A stretch of DNA of 64,000 bases from Gillisia mitskevichiae (GTDB lineage Bacteria; Bacteroidota; Bacteroidia; Flavobacteriales; Flavobacteriaceae), in NCBI RefSeq assembly GCF_003634585.1, contig NZ_RBLG01000001.1:186001-250000 (forward strand). Direction: 5' to 3'. The notes below the pieces were generated by a model. The model worked only from the letters and a program-made list of their open reading frames with translations. It was not told the origin of the DNA and searched no databases. The translations under genes were made by a program, and so were the position numbers. Position 1 is the stretch's first letter; each line of letters opens with the position of its first letter. Shown in pieces: positions 54,631-64,000 of this stretch.

Positions 54631-57600
54631 CTATTGAGCGTCCAAAAATAAATAATTAAGATTCTTCGCATTGAATTGTCTATTGAAATCTTCAATTTCT
54701 TTATCTATTAAAGAATTGAAAGCATTTAACTCCTTCTTTATTTCTGAAGTTAATTCGTCTTTAACTGCGATATCTTGATCTGTTGGAGGGAAGTCATCCA
54801 TTCCAACCAAAGAATTTAAATGCGCTAGTTTATTGGTTAATTTAATGGGAAAATTCAAAGGGTCCTGGCCACTTTTATTTTGTGTTTGGTATAAGGCTTT
54901 TTCGATCTCGCCAAAACGCTCTTCCATTTCTTTAGCTTTTTCAACTAGATCTTTCACCTCAGCTTTTGTCCTATATTGAGTTTGGAAAGACTTTAATTGC
55001 GCGTTGATCTTTCTTATCTTCTTTATAGACTTATGCGCTGCATCTACGGTAGAATTTACATCGGTAATAAAATCGTATTGGGCTTTAAGGCCAGCAGCAT
55101 CGGTTTCAGCATTTGGGTTTGCAAGGACTGTAAAACTCTTGCGTTGTTTCTCTCCGTTCACATTTAATTCCACTGTATATTCTCCGGGAAGAATCCTTGG
55201 GCCTTCAAGATCTGCCCACCAAAGGATCATACCATCAAGTTTTTCTGCTCCTTTTTGATACATGTCCCAAACAAACATATTTGCACCTTCTTCTACTTTC
55301 AGTTTATCTTCTTTAGATTGGTTCCCGTAGGATTTTAAAGTGTCATTAGTCTGATTGAAATAGGTAAGGTGAATGCTGTCTTTCTTTTCATCCAGATCTT
55401 TAATATTGAAATAAGTGACTACACCATTTGGATGATTTGTTCCATCGGTCTTAGAATTACTTCTGCTTCCTCCACCAATTCTATAGGTTGGCTTGGGCTG
55501 AAATAAAAACTGCTTCGTTTTATTAGTTGAAGCATCTTTATTTTGATGCAATACATTTAGATCGTCCAAGATCCAGATACTTCTTCCCTGCGTGGCAACT
55601 ATTAGATTATTTTCTTTTATTTCTAGATCTGTAATAGGAACAATTGGTAGATTTAACTGAAATTGATTCCAATTCGCTCCCTGATCGAAAGAGACATATA
55701 TTCCCTCTTCGGTTCCTGCGTATAATAGATTCCTATTGGTTGGATCTTCCCTGATCACTCGTGTAAAATGTTCGGCATTTATACCTTTAGTGATCTTAGT
55801 CCAGTTTTTACCAAAATCTGTGGTTTTGTATAGATATGGCGCAAAATCTCCAGATTTATAACTAGTTGCGGCTATATAAGCTGTCCCAGCATCATGATCA
55901 CTTGTTTCCAAGGAATTTATTTGCGTCCATTTTGGAAGGTCTTTTGGAGTTACATTTTCCCAATACTTCCCGCCATCTTTAGTGACATGTACTAATCCAT
56001 CATCACTTCCAACCCAGATCAAGCCTTCTTGTAAAGAAGATTCTTCAGCAGCGAAAATAGTAGCATAGTATTCTACTCCCGTATTATCTTGCGTAATTGG
56101 CCCTCCACTGGATCCTAATTTAGATGGATCGTTTCTAGTTAGGTCTTCACTTATAGTTTCCCAAGACTGGCCTTCGTTGGTTGTTACATGAACATGATTA
56201 GAGAAAGTATATAATTTATTAGGATCGTGCTTGGAAAAGATAATAGGAAAGTTCCATTGAAATCTATATTTCATATCCTCGGCCCCATGTCCCATTGGAT
56301 TATCTGGCCAAACATTAATGGCGCGTTGGGTATTCTTTTCGTGATTTACACGAGTTAAAAAACCACCGTAACTTCCTCCATATACAATATCATCATTCTC
56401 TGGATCTACCGCGATATGCGCCGATTCTCCACCTGCTGTAGATTCCCAATTTTCTTCAGTAATAGAATAATCTGTGCTTCTGTGATCTATTCTTATAGTG
56501 GAATTATCTTGCTGTGCTGCATAGATCCTATACGGAAAATGATTATCTGTAGTAAGTCTATAAAATTGTCCTGTTGGCTGATTATGATAGGTACTCCAAG
56601 TCTCCCCACCATCGTAAGTTACCTGTGCACCACCATCGTCTCCCATAATAATTCTCTCTGGGTTTTCTGGCGCTATCCACATATCATGATGATCTCCATG
56701 TGGCGCTCTTGCTGAAGTGAAATTCTCTCCTCCATCTTTAGATTTATGATAAGACACATTTACCACATATACCACATCTTCATCTTTTGGATCGGCATAA
56801 ATTCTTGTATAGTACCAAGCACGTTGTCTTAATTCCCGATCACTATTTATATTCTTCCAGGTTTCGCCAGCATCTTCGCTTCTATAAACTCCACCTTTAT
56901 CTTTATTCTCAACAATAGCCCAAACTCTATTCGAATTCACAGGAGATACTGTTATTCCCATAATTCCAAGCGTGTCCTTTGGAAAACCTTTATTTTTTGA
57001 GATCTCTTTCCAGGTCTCTCCACTATCGGTGCTTTTCCAAAGCGCAGAACCTTCGCCACCACTACTTAAACTATAAGGTGTGCGTTGTACTCTCCAAGTA
57101 GAAGCATATAATATTCTCGGGTTATTAGGATCCATAATAAGATCTACCGCTCCAGCTTGATCATTTACGAAAAGTGACTTTTTCCAAGTGATCCCACCAT
57201 CTAAACTTTTATAAATTCCGCGTTCTTGAGTTGGCTTATAAATATTCCCCAAGACTGCAGCATACACGATCTCTGGATTTGTAGGATGAATAGCTATTCT
57301 GGGTATATGTCTACTTTTTTCTAAGCCCATAGAATTCCAGGTTTTTCCAGCATCTACAGATTTCCAAACTCCAGAACCTGAAGAAACATTTCCTCTTAAG
57401 GTCTTTTCACCGCCTCCAGCAAAGATTATGTTATGATCACTATTTGCAACACTTATTGCCCCAATACTGCCTCCAAAGAAACCATCGGAGATATTTTCCC
57501 AAGTTCTTGCTCCATCTGTAGAACGCCAAATACCACCTCCTGTAGATCCAAAATAGAATAAATTAGGCTTTCCTGGAACTCCAGTAACTGCTGCAGATCT

Positions 57601-57759
57601 TCCACCTCTAAAAGGACCTATCAATCTATATTTTAAAGCCGCATATGCTTCCTGATCTACTTCAGAAGAAGAAGATTTTTTGCTTCGCTGTGCGTTTGTT
57701 TCCGTATAAATTCCGAAGAAAAAAAAGAGAATAAAAAGTTTTAGTAGAGTTGCCTTCAT
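54631..57759 (-). CDS. Secreted sortilin/VPS10-like Asp-box protein
   Basis: 1042-residue secreted protein with a signal peptide (to ETNAQ). About ten Asp-box motifs of the S-x-D-x-G-x-T-W type are visible (STDGARTW, SVDAGKTW, SLDGGITW, STDSGETW, SEDAGETW, TYDGGETW, TKDGGKYW, TTDFGKNW, SFDQGANW and a TNEGQSW variant). These indicate two stacked beta-propellers of the VPS10/BNR kind over about residues 45-730. The last ~250 residues are helical. Similar proteins are widely annotated as glycosyl hydrolases, but no glycosidase active site is recognised, so I make no enzymatic claim. In the run between the MATE exporter and hemJ. Confidence 0.88.
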   Translation of the reverse strand: MKATLLKLFILFFFFGIYTETNAQRSKKSSSSEVDQEAYAALKYRLIGPFRGGRSAAVTGVPGKPNLFYFGSTGGGIWRSTDGARTWENISDGFFGGSIGAISVANSDHNIIFAGGGEKTLRGNVSSGSGVWKSVDAGKTWNSMGLEKSRHIPRIAIHPTNPEIVYAAVLGNIYKPTQERGIYKSLDGGITWKKSLFVNDQAGAVDLIMDPNNPRILYASTWRVQRTPYSLSSGGEGSALWKSTDSGETWKEISKNKGFPKDTLGIMGITVSPVNSNRVWAIVENKDKGGVYRSEDAGETWKNINSDRELRQRAWYYTRIYADPKDEDVVYVVNVSYHKSKDGGENFTSARAPHGDHHDMWIAPENPERIIMGDDGGAQVTYDGGETWSTYHNQPTGQFYRLTTDNHFPYRIYAAQQDNSTIRIDHRSTDYSITEENWESTAGGESAHIAVDPENDDIVYGGSYGGFLTRVNHEKNTQRAINVWPDNPMGHGAEDMKYRFQWNFPIIFSKHDPNKLYTFSNHVHVTTNEGQSWETISEDLTRNDPSKLGSSGGPITQDNTGVEYYATIFAAEESSLQEGLIWVGSDDGLVHVTKDGGKYWENVTPKDLPKWTQINSLETSDHDAGTAYIAATSYKSGDFAPYLYKTTDFGKNWTKITKGINAEHFTRVIREDPTNRNLLYAGTEEGIYVSFDQGANWNQFQLNLPIVPITDLEIKENNLIVATQGRSIWILDDLNVLHQNKDASTNKTKQFLFQPKPTYRIGGGSRSNSKTDGTNHPNGVVTYFNIKDLDEKKDSIHLTYFNQTNDTLKSYGNQSKEDKLKVEEGANMFVWDMYQKGAEKLDGMILWWADLEGPRILPGEYTVELNVNGEKQRKSFTVLANPNAETDAAGLKAQYDFITDVNSTVDAAHKSIKKIRKINAQLKSFQTQYRTKAEVKDLVEKAKEMEERFGEIEKALYQTQNKSGQDPLNFPIKLTNKLAHLNSLVGMDDFPPTDQDIAVKDELTSEIKKELNAFNSLIDKEIEDFNRQFNAKNLNYLFLDAQ

Positions 57760-57815
57760 ATAAAAAGTGATTGAATCAGTCAGCTGATATATTAGAAATT
57801 TAAATATACCAATTT

Positions 57816-59180
57816 CTAGGTAACCTTTTCAGAAAGCGAGGGCTTTAAGCGTAACCTGATCTCTCGGTTGAGAAAATAGGCGGTAACGAGTGTAGAAAGG
57901 ACATCGGCCAAGGGAAATGAGATCCAAACTCCTATCTCTCCATAATACATAGGTAAGATAAGGACTAAAGGAATAAAGAAAAAACCTTGCCTAGAGAGAG
58001 TGAGTAACAAGGCTGGAACAGCTTTTCCTATAGCTTGAAAATATGCTGAACCTATAAGCTGTAATGCAATTATTGGTGTTGCAGCAAACACCCAACGCAT
58101 AGCATTTGGGGTGTCTCTTACAACATTTGGATTGTCTGTGAATATGCGAACAATATCTTCTGAAAAAGTCATGATTCCCGCAAATACTAATAATCCTAAA
58201 ACTGAAGCATATAAAATGGCGGTGTTGATACTTTTTCTAACCCGGTCCCAATTCCCAGCGCCAAAATTGAACCCCGCAATTGGAAGAAATCCTTGAGTAA
58301 CTCCTAAAACTGGGAAGAGTGCGAACATGAGCATCCTTCCAATAATAGCATAGACGGTAACCGAATCCTCTCCTCCTAATTCAAAGAGAATATTATTCAT
58401 TAATAAATAGGTAATGCTCACAACGGCTTGTCTTGCCAAGGTTACAAATCCTAAGGATGAAATTTCTGAAAGCACAGGTAGATCGAAACCAAAATGTGAC
58501 CAGTTTATCTTTAATTCAGAATTTTTAGACAGAAAGAACCAAACTACATAAGCAAAACAGAAAAAGTAGGAAACACTAGTAGCGATGGCCGCTCCCAACA
58601 TACCCATATCTAATAAGTTAATTAGAATATAATCCAAGATGAGGTTAAAAACTGAAGGAATGATCATCGCGATCATCGCAAATTTAGGTTTCCCTTCTGC
58701 CCTAATCACGTTATTCTCCATCATACATAGTGCTAAGAAAGGCACTCCGTAAAGAACAACTGTATAATAGATCTTCGCCGGATCAAAGATATCTCCTTTC
58801 CCGCCAAAAGCTGGAATTATAGAATCCATAAAGGTTAATCCAACCAAAACTAAGGAAACACTTAAAATTAAAGTAAGACTAATCTGATTTCCAAAGGTCT
58901 TCAAAGCTTTTTTACTGTCTCCTGCTCCTAAGGCTCGGGAGATAATGGAAGAACCTCCAATCCCTATCGCCATACCAAGAGCAGCAATAAAGAAAGAAAC
59001 GGGTAAAACTACATTTATTGCAGCTATAGCTATAGACCCAATCCAGTTTCCAACAAAAATGGTATCTACAAGAATGTTCAAAGACATTACCAAGATCCCT
59101 ATGGAAGCTGGTAATGCCTGTTTTATTAGTAGTCTCCAAATAGGATCTTTACCTAAAGCCGCTGAATTTACGTTTGCCAT
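57816..59180 (-). CDS. MATE family efflux transporter
   Basis: 454-residue inner-membrane exporter with twelve helices, MatE repeats at about 15-180 and 235-400. The ALGMAIGIGGSSIISRALGAGDSKKA and QGFLPIAGFNFGAGNWDRV segments are typical. Substrate is unpredictable, possibly a cationic drug. Its ATG shares one base with the hemH stop (TAATG), indicating translational coupling. Confidence 0.93.
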   Translation of the reverse strand: MANVNSAALGKDPIWRLLIKQALPASIGILVMSLNILVDTIFVGNWIGSIAIAAINVVLPVSFFIAALGMAIGIGGSSIISRALGAGDSKKALKTFGNQISLTLILSVSLVLVGLTFMDSIIPAFGGKGDIFDPAKIYYTVVLYGVPFLALCMMENNVIRAEGKPKFAMIAMIIPSVFNLILDYILINLLDMGMLGAAIATSVSYFFCFAYVVWFFLSKNSELKINWSHFGFDLPVLSEISSLGFVTLARQAVVSITYLLMNNILFELGGEDSVTVYAIIGRMLMFALFPVLGVTQGFLPIAGFNFGAGNWDRVRKSINTAILYASVLGLLVFAGIMTFSEDIVRIFTDNPNVVRDTPNAMRWVFAATPIIALQLIGSAYFQAIGKAVPALLLTLSRQGFFFIPLVLILPMYYGEIGVWISFPLADVLSTLVTAYFLNREIRLRLKPSLSEKVT

Positions 59181-60214
59181 TATGCCTCAACAGGATTGGA
59201 AAACGCCCATTCGTCTACCCATCTAGAAAGTACTTTTACCCAATCTTCTCGAGTATTCAAACAAGGAACAACAGTGAATTTTTCCCCGCCAACTTCATGA
59301 AAAATTTCCTCCCCTTCCATTGCGATCTCTTCCAAAGTTTCTAAACAATCGCTCACAAAAGCTGGAGTAACAATTGCTAAATTCTTCATTCCTTGTTTTC
59401 CAAATCTTTCTATAGTCCTATCTGTATAAGGTTGCAACCAAGGATCAAAACCTAGTCTAGATTGGAAAGAAACGCTATAGCTGTTTTCTTTTAGCTGAAG
59501 AGCTTCTGCTACCAATCTTGTAGTTTCAAAACATTGATGTCTATAGCAAAATTGATGAGCAGGAGATGCTGTTTTACAGCAAGAACCATCAATTTGGCAG
59601 TGAGATTTTGTGATATCGCTTTTGCGAATATGCCTTTCTGGAACTCCGTGGTAAGAAAATAAGATATGTTGATATTCTACATCTTTCAACTTTTCTTGAA
59701 TGCTATTGGCTAAAACACGAATATAATCTGGATGATTGTAAAATGCGGGAACAGAGGTAAACTGCATGTTTGGAAAAAACTCTTTTCTTAGTTCTTCAGC
59801 CAGCACCAAAATAGTTTCTGTAGTAGCCATTGCAAATTGTGGATACAAAGGGAAAATTAAAACCTCATCTACACCTTGATCATGCAATTCCTGAAGTCCA
59901 GATTTAATGTTAGGAGTTCCATAACGCATTGCCAAGACAATAGGAACAGAGGTGTTTTCGTCTATCTTATCTTTCAATCGCTCGGATAAAACAATTAAAG
60001 GAGAACCTTCGTCCCACCAAATTTTTTGATATGCAGCAGCAGATTGTTTAGGACGTGTGTTAAGTACGATTCCTTTTACAAGCAAGGTTCTTGCCCATAA
60101 GGGAACGTCTATTACACGTTCGTCCATCAAAAATTCACCTAAATATTTTTTAACATCTTTTGGATCTGTGCTATCTGGAGAACCCAGATTTACTAGAAGT
60201 ACGCCTTTACTCAT
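59180..60214 (-). CDS. hemH: Ferrochelatase
   Basis: Inserts Fe(II) into protoporphyrin IX, the last step of protoheme synthesis. 344 residues. VNLGSPDS at the N-terminus, the catalytic His in LFSYHGVPERH and the region CSDCLETLEEIAMEGEEIF-type (PAFVSDCLETLEEIA) with conserved Glu are present. First gene of the run hemH-MATE-Asp-box-hemJ-kinase. Confidence 0.96.
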   Translation of the reverse strand: MSKGVLLVNLGSPDSTDPKDVKKYLGEFLMDERVIDVPLWARTLLVKGIVLNTRPKQSAAAYQKIWWDEGSPLIVLSERLKDKIDENTSVPIVLAMRYGTPNIKSGLQELHDQGVDEVLIFPLYPQFAMATTETILVLAEELRKEFFPNMQFTSVPAFYNHPDYIRVLANSIQEKLKDVEYQHILFSYHGVPERHIRKSDITKSHCQIDGSCCKTASPAHQFCYRHQCFETTRLVAEALQLKENSYSVSFQSRLGFDPWLQPYTDRTIERFGKQGMKNLAIVTPAFVSDCLETLEEIAMEGEEIFHEVGGEKFTVVPCLNTREDWVKVLSRWVDEWAFSNPVEA

Positions 60215-60324
60215 GTTTCTTCGTTTTCAGCAATTTTTCAGAAAATAAAATTACGATTATAAAATATTATGCGAGCTATTGTTTGGTTGTTTTGACGAAT
60301 GTGATCATTAGAAAAATCAATACA

Positions 60325-61230
60325 TTAAGAATTGTTTGGGAGCGCTAAAGACATTACATACTTCTTAGGAGTGGTTCCAAATTTCTTTTTAAAGGCAGCT
60401 ATAAAATGACTTGCCGTGCTATAGCCTACTTTTAAGCCAACTTCATTCACATTAAATTCTCCGGAATCCAATAATTTTCGGGCATATTCCATTTTATAAT
60501 CGAAGAGAAAACTATAAACAGAATCACCATAGATCTGTTTGAAGCCTTCCTTTAATTTCTTCAAACTTAAACCGATCTCTGTAGAGAGTTCCTGAAGAGA
60601 AGGTGGTTCTGCCATATGCGCGATCACAATATCTTTGGCTCTTCTTATCTTCATCACATTTTCTTCGTCCACTAAAAACGGGCATTGCTCCACACTATTA
60701 TCTCCTGTTCTATTGAAATACAAGCTTAACAACTCATATGCTTTCGCTTTAAAGTATAGGGATTTTATGGAAGGCATTAAATTGAAATTCATCAGTTGAT
60801 TAAGAACAATAGCCATAGAAGGTGAAATATCCCCATCTTTATAATATTTCTTATCGCTGTTCTCTTCACTTAAAAAAGGAATATAATTTGCTTCCTGGGA
60901 AAACATGGAGTGAAATTTCTTAATAGAGATCACTAAAGATATTAACCAAGATTTTGGATGCAGATCTAAATTTAAAGGTAAATCCCTCTGTGGATTATAT
61001 AAAAGCAGGGAAAACTCCTCCTTCAATGGTAATTCATAACTGCTATTATTAAAGAGAAATTTCCCATCTCCCTTCACACAAAAATGAAATTGAATATAGC
61101 TACTATCTATTTCTCTGGTAATTCTTTGTGGCTGATTTTCTTCATTTTGGAACTTCAAAATATAGAAACCATCTTCAATTTTAGTTTCGTCCACAAACCC
61201 TTCAGCGATGTTTTTTTCTTCAGATATCAT
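60325..61230 (-). CDS. AraC family transcriptional regulator
   Basis: 301 residues: an N-terminal cupin-like sensor region (about 40-130, SYIQFHFCVKGDGKFLFNNSS) and a C-terminal double helix-turn-helix DNA-binding domain (about 195-292: PSLQELSTEIGLSLKKLKEGFKQIYG and VNEVGLKVGYSTASHFIAAFKKKFGTTPKKY). It lies between hemH and the divergent hemA, and has a good -7 box. Control of heme genes is an inference from position only; the effector is unknown. Confidence 0.9.
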   Translation of the reverse strand: MISEEKNIAEGFVDETKIEDGFYILKFQNEENQPQRITREIDSSYIQFHFCVKGDGKFLFNNSSYELPLKEEFSLLLYNPQRDLPLNLDLHPKSWLISLVISIKKFHSMFSQEANYIPFLSEENSDKKYYKDGDISPSMAIVLNQLMNFNLMPSIKSLYFKAKAYELLSLYFNRTGDNSVEQCPFLVDEENVMKIRRAKDIVIAHMAEPPSLQELSTEIGLSLKKLKEGFKQIYGDSVYSFLFDYKMEYARKLLDSGEFNVNEVGLKVGYSTASHFIAAFKKKFGTTPKKYVMSLALPNNS

Positions 61231-61295
61231 AAGATTTTATGTTTTTTATTTAGAATCAATCTAAACTAAATATTCTGTAACATTAGAAATCACTA

Positions 61296-61323
61296 CAAAT
61301 TTAGCGTATTTACACCAATTCAA
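61296..61323 (-). promoter_or_regulatory. Promoter of the AraC-type regulator
   Basis: Minus-strand TTG (61321-61323), 17 nt, then TAAATTTG (61296-61303) fits the Bacteroidota consensus. The -7 box ends 65 nt upstream of the regulator start. Confidence 0.6.
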
Positions 61324-61429
61324 GAGGCTTCTTAATATAAATCCCATCAAGCGACATATTTAGTACTTTGAGCGTTACTTTTTGAATAAGCTATCATTTA
61401 CCTTTGCCATCGAATACCTAATTAGGTTC

Positions 61430-62683
61430 ATGGAAAATTATCATATCTCTCGCGGGAAACACTTTTATACAATTGGTTTAAGCTATAAAAAAGCCGATGC
61501 CGATATTAGAGGACATTTCAGCCTTACGGAAGAAGGAAAATTAAACTTACTGCAACAAGCCAAATTAGAAGGTATAGACGGTCTTATCGTTACTTCTACA
61601 TGCAACAGAACGGAGTTGTATGGTTTTGCGCAACACCCATATCAACTTATCAAATTACTTTGTGAACATACTCATGGTACAGTAGAGGAGTTCGAGAAAG
61701 TGGCATTTGTTTATAAAAACAGAGAAGCTATTTCCCATATGTTTAAAGTGGGAACCGGTTTAGATAGCCAAATACTTGGAGATTTCGAAATTATAAGTCA
61801 ATTAAAGATCGCTTTCATAGCCTCAAAGAAAATTGGGGTTGCCAACCCTTTTATGGAGCGTCTTATAAATTCGGTAATTCAAGCAAGCAAGCGAATTAAG
61901 AACGAAACACAGCTTTCCAGCGGTGCTACTTCGGTGAGTTTTGCTTCAGTTCAATATATTTTAAATGAAGTTGAAAATGTTACCGATAAGAATATCCTTT
62001 TATTCGGAACAGGAAAAATAGGTAGAAATACTTGTGAAAATTTGGTAAAACATTCCAAAAACAGTCACATTACCTTAATCAATAGAACTAAGAACAAGGC
62101 GGAAAAAATTGCTGGAAAATTTAATTTAAAAGTAAAAGATTACGCCGATCTTCAATCGGAAATTCGCCAAGCAGATATTCTAGTAGTGGCAACAGGAGCT
62201 CAAAACCCAACCATTTCTAAAGAATTGATCTACGCGAAAAAGAAGTTATTGATCTTGGATCTTTCTATTCCTAAGAATGTTGCAGACGATGTGATGGGAA
62301 TGGAAAATGTAACTGTAGTTCATTTAGATCAACTTTCTCAAATGACCGATGCTACACTGGAAAGAAGAAAAGAATTTATTCCGCAGGCAAAAGTGATCAT
62401 CAAGGAAGTGGAAGGAGATTTCAACAAATGGTTGGAAATGCGAAAATTCGCACCTACCATTAAAGCCTTAAAGAAGAAGTTGAAAACGATGAAAGATGCG
62501 GAGCTGGACTTCCAGAGCAAAAAAATAGTCAATTTCAATAGTGAACAGGCAGAAATAGTAAGCAATAGAATTATTCAAAAAATAATGAATCATTTTGCCA
62601 ATCACCTTAAAGATGATTCTAACACCTCAGATGAAAGCCTGGAACTTATCCAGAAAGTCTTTCAACTAGAAGATTCCAAATAA
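61430..62683 (+). CDS. hemA: Glutamyl-tRNA reductase
   Basis: Makes glutamate-1-semialdehyde from Glu-tRNA, the committed step of the C5 heme pathway. 417 residues from the ATG at 61430, chosen because a longer frame from a TTG at 61382 adds 16 residues outside the family. Catalytic Cys58 in TSTCNRTE, the NADPH domain (LLFGTGKIGRNTCENL) and a C-terminal dimerisation domain are present. hemC starts on the next base after its stop. Confidence 0.96.
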   Translation: MENYHISRGKHFYTIGLSYKKADADIRGHFSLTEEGKLNLLQQAKLEGIDGLIVTSTCNRTELYGFAQHPYQLIKLLCEHTHGTVEEFEKVAFVYKNREAISHMFKVGTGLDSQILGDFEIISQLKIAFIASKKIGVANPFMERLINSVIQASKRIKNETQLSSGATSVSFASVQYILNEVENVTDKNILLFGTGKIGRNTCENLVKHSKNSHITLINRTKNKAEKIAGKFNLKVKDYADLQSEIRQADILVVATGAQNPTISKELIYAKKKLLILDLSIPKNVADDVMGMENVTVVHLDQLSQMTDATLERRKEFIPQAKVIIKEVEGDFNKWLEMRKFAPTIKALKKKLKTMKDAELDFQSKKIVNFNSEQAEIVSNRIIQKIMNHFANHLKDDSNTSDESLELIQKVFQLEDSK

Positions 62684-63595
62684 ATGAACAAAGTGATAAG
62701 AATTGGTACCAGAGATAGCGAATTAGCGCTTTGGCAAGCCAAAACAGTTCAAACCGCATTAGAGAAACTAGGTCATAACACAGAATTACTTCCCGTAAAA
62801 TCTACTGGCGATCTAAATTTAGAGCAACCTTTATACGAAATGGGTATCACAGGTATCTTTACCAAAACCTTAGATGTCGCCATGCTTACTGGCAAAATAG
62901 ATATTGCTGTGCATTCTATGAAAGATGTGCCAACAGCTCTTCCAAAAGGGATCGTAGAAGCAGCGGTTTTAAAAAGAGCAAATCATAAAGACGTACTTAT
63001 TCACAAAGGTTTAGATTTTTTAACTGCGGAGGGGCTTATTGCCACCGGAAGTTTAAGAAGAAAAGCTCAATGGTTAAATAAATATCCAACTCATAATTCT
63101 GTAGATCTTCGAGGCAATGTAAATACCCGAATGAAAAAACTGGAAGATAGCGATTGGAACGGGGCAATATTTGCCGCTGCAGGATTAGAGCGTATCAACC
63201 TAACTCCAGAAAACTCATTAGATCTAGACTGGATGCTTCCCGCACCAGCTCAAGGCGCTATGCTAGTGGTTGCTATGGAAAACGATACAGAGACACGAGA
63301 CATTTTAAAAGCACTGAATCATAGAGATTCTGAGATTTGCGTACATATAGAACGTGAATTCCTGAAAATTTTGGAAGGTGGATGTACCGCTCCCATTGGG
63401 GCTTTAGCAACCATCGAAGGAGATGAGATCTCTTTTAAAGCTGCTTTATTCAGTTTAGATGGAAAAAAACAAGTTTCTATAGAAAGAAAGATCGCGATAG
63501 AAGACGCTCCAAATTTCGGGAAAGAATGCGCTATAAAAGTGCTTAATAATGGAGGAAGAGTATTGATGGAAGGAATTAAAGAGGCCTTAAATTAA
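62684..63595 (+). CDS. hemC: Hydroxymethylbilane synthase (porphobilinogen deaminase)
   Basis: Polymerises four porphobilinogen molecules to hydroxymethylbilane. 303 residues; IGTRDSELALWQA at the N-terminus, HSMKDVPT with conserved Asp, SLRRKAQ, and Cys234 in LEGGCTAPIGA as the dipyrromethane cofactor attachment site. Directly abuts hemA and lies 5 nt before hemD. Confidence 0.97.
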   Translation: MNKVIRIGTRDSELALWQAKTVQTALEKLGHNTELLPVKSTGDLNLEQPLYEMGITGIFTKTLDVAMLTGKIDIAVHSMKDVPTALPKGIVEAAVLKRANHKDVLIHKGLDFLTAEGLIATGSLRRKAQWLNKYPTHNSVDLRGNVNTRMKKLEDSDWNGAIFAAAGLERINLTPENSLDLDWMLPAPAQGAMLVVAMENDTETRDILKALNHRDSEICVHIEREFLKILEGGCTAPIGALATIEGDEISFKAALFSLDGKKQVSIERKIAIEDAPNFGKECAIKVLNNGGRVLMEGIKEALN

Positions 63596-63600
63596 CTGCT

Positions 63601-64000
63601 ATGGCTACCATACTCTCTACTAAAATACTAGCTGAAAATCAGAAACAACTACTGCTTAACTCAGGAATCGGGCTCGTAGAATACGATGCAATAAGCATTG
63701 GCTTTGATAATACTTCTTTAGATGCTCCAATACCCAGAAATCTTATCTTCACAAGTAAGAACGGAGTAAAAGGTTTCTTTACACAATATCCAGAATTTCA
63801 AACAAGGGAGCTTAATATCTTTTGCGTTGGAGAAAAGACCAAGGCAGAGATCGAGAAAGAAGGCTATAGTGTGATCGCTTCCGCAGATTATGGCGAAGAA
63901 TTGGCAAACTTGATAGTTAAGGATTTTCAAGAAAAAGAATTCCTTCATATTTGCGGTTCTATGCGTAGGGAAGAGTTATCTAAGATTTTGAAAGCTGCAA
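63601..64000 (+). CDS. hemD: Uroporphyrinogen-III synthase (5' part)
   Basis: Cyclises hydroxymethylbilane to uroporphyrinogen III. Only the first 133 codons lie inside the window; the gene continues past the right edge. It begins MATILSTKILAENQ, with NLIFTSKNGV and LNIFCVGEKTKAEIEKEGY matching the HemD family, which is otherwise weakly conserved. It starts 5 nt after hemC, so operon position strongly supports the call. Confidence 0.9.
   Translation, partial: MATILSTKILAENQKQLLLNSGIGLVEYDAISIGFDNTSLDAPIPRNLIFTSKNGVKGFFTQYPEFQTRELNIFCVGEKTKAEIEKEGYSVIASADYGEELANLIVKDFQEKEFLHICGSMRREELSKILKAA

Noticed and set aside
54631-57759. Annotating the Asp-box protein as a glycosyl hydrolase.
   Set aside because: The propeller repeats are clear but no sialidase-type Arg triad or other glycosidase site could be identified.

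Overview
The window is about 64 kb of AT-rich chromosome from a member of the Flavobacteriaceae (Bacteroidota), probably a marine genus close to Gramella/Christiangramia, Zunongwangia or Salegentibacter. The genus is inferred from gene style and order, not from a database match. Supporting signs are a T9SS C-terminal sorting domain, a TonB-dependent receptor with a carboxypeptidase-regulatory-like N-domain, DUF4270/DUF5689/DUF2480/DUF3078 families, type-B succinate dehydrogenase in the order C-A-B, a single-chain glycyl-tRNA synthetase, and Bacteroidota promoters (TTG, about 20 nt, TAnnTTTG). Most of the sequence is ordinary core genome. I see no prophage, CRISPR array, transposase, rRNA or tRNA.

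Layout. 1-5.3 kb (minus strand): the 5' part of atpD, then a run of a degenerate GT5 glycogen-synthase homologue, a DUF4270 lipoprotein and glmS. 5.4-11.3 kb (plus): panC, panD, a flippase-like membrane protein, an esterase-fold protein with an altered nucleophile, radA and an M23 peptidase lipoprotein. 11.3-18.9 kb (minus): aldo/keto reductase, exonuclease III, a large T9SS-secreted protein, glyS and a membrane-anchored coiled-coil protein. 18.9-22.7 kb: comF, an Ig-like lipoprotein, a nitrilase-family amidase and a DUF1440 membrane protein. 22.7-26.2 kb (minus): sdhCAB. 26.5-31.9 kb: the CbpA/CbpM chaperone pair, aminopeptidase P, BrnQ, an alpha/beta hydrolase and a small zinc-ribbon-like basic protein. 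31.9-32.9 kb: thiL.

33.1-41.7 kb (plus) is a long SUF iron-sulfur locus: sufA, sufB, a small lipoprotein, sufC, sufD, sufS, another small lipoprotein, sufE, sufT-like, DUF2480 and DUF3078, closed by a strong terminator. hflX follows. At 43-44.5 kb a lone lipoprotein gene lies between two 34-bp direct repeats; each copy encodes the last ten codons and stop of the neighbouring DUF5689 gene. 44.5-49.9 kb holds a TonB receptor, a DUF5689 lipoprotein and a divergent secreted endonuclease/exonuclease/phosphatase, which look like one scavenging system. After a small beta-barrel protein come a radical-SAM protein, an enoyl-CoA hydratase, a histidine kinase, HemJ, a sortilin/Asp-box protein, a MATE exporter and hemH (minus). 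An AraC regulator and the divergent hemA-hemC-hemD run close the window, so both ends of the heme pathway meet there.

No clearly novel multi-gene system is present. The best leads are the repeat-flanked lipoprotein cassette, the glycogen-synthase homologue lacking its substrate motif and second domain, the esterase-fold protein with Asp at the nucleophile site, the envelope lipoproteins embedded in the SUF operon, and the TonB/DUF5689/phosphatase cluster.
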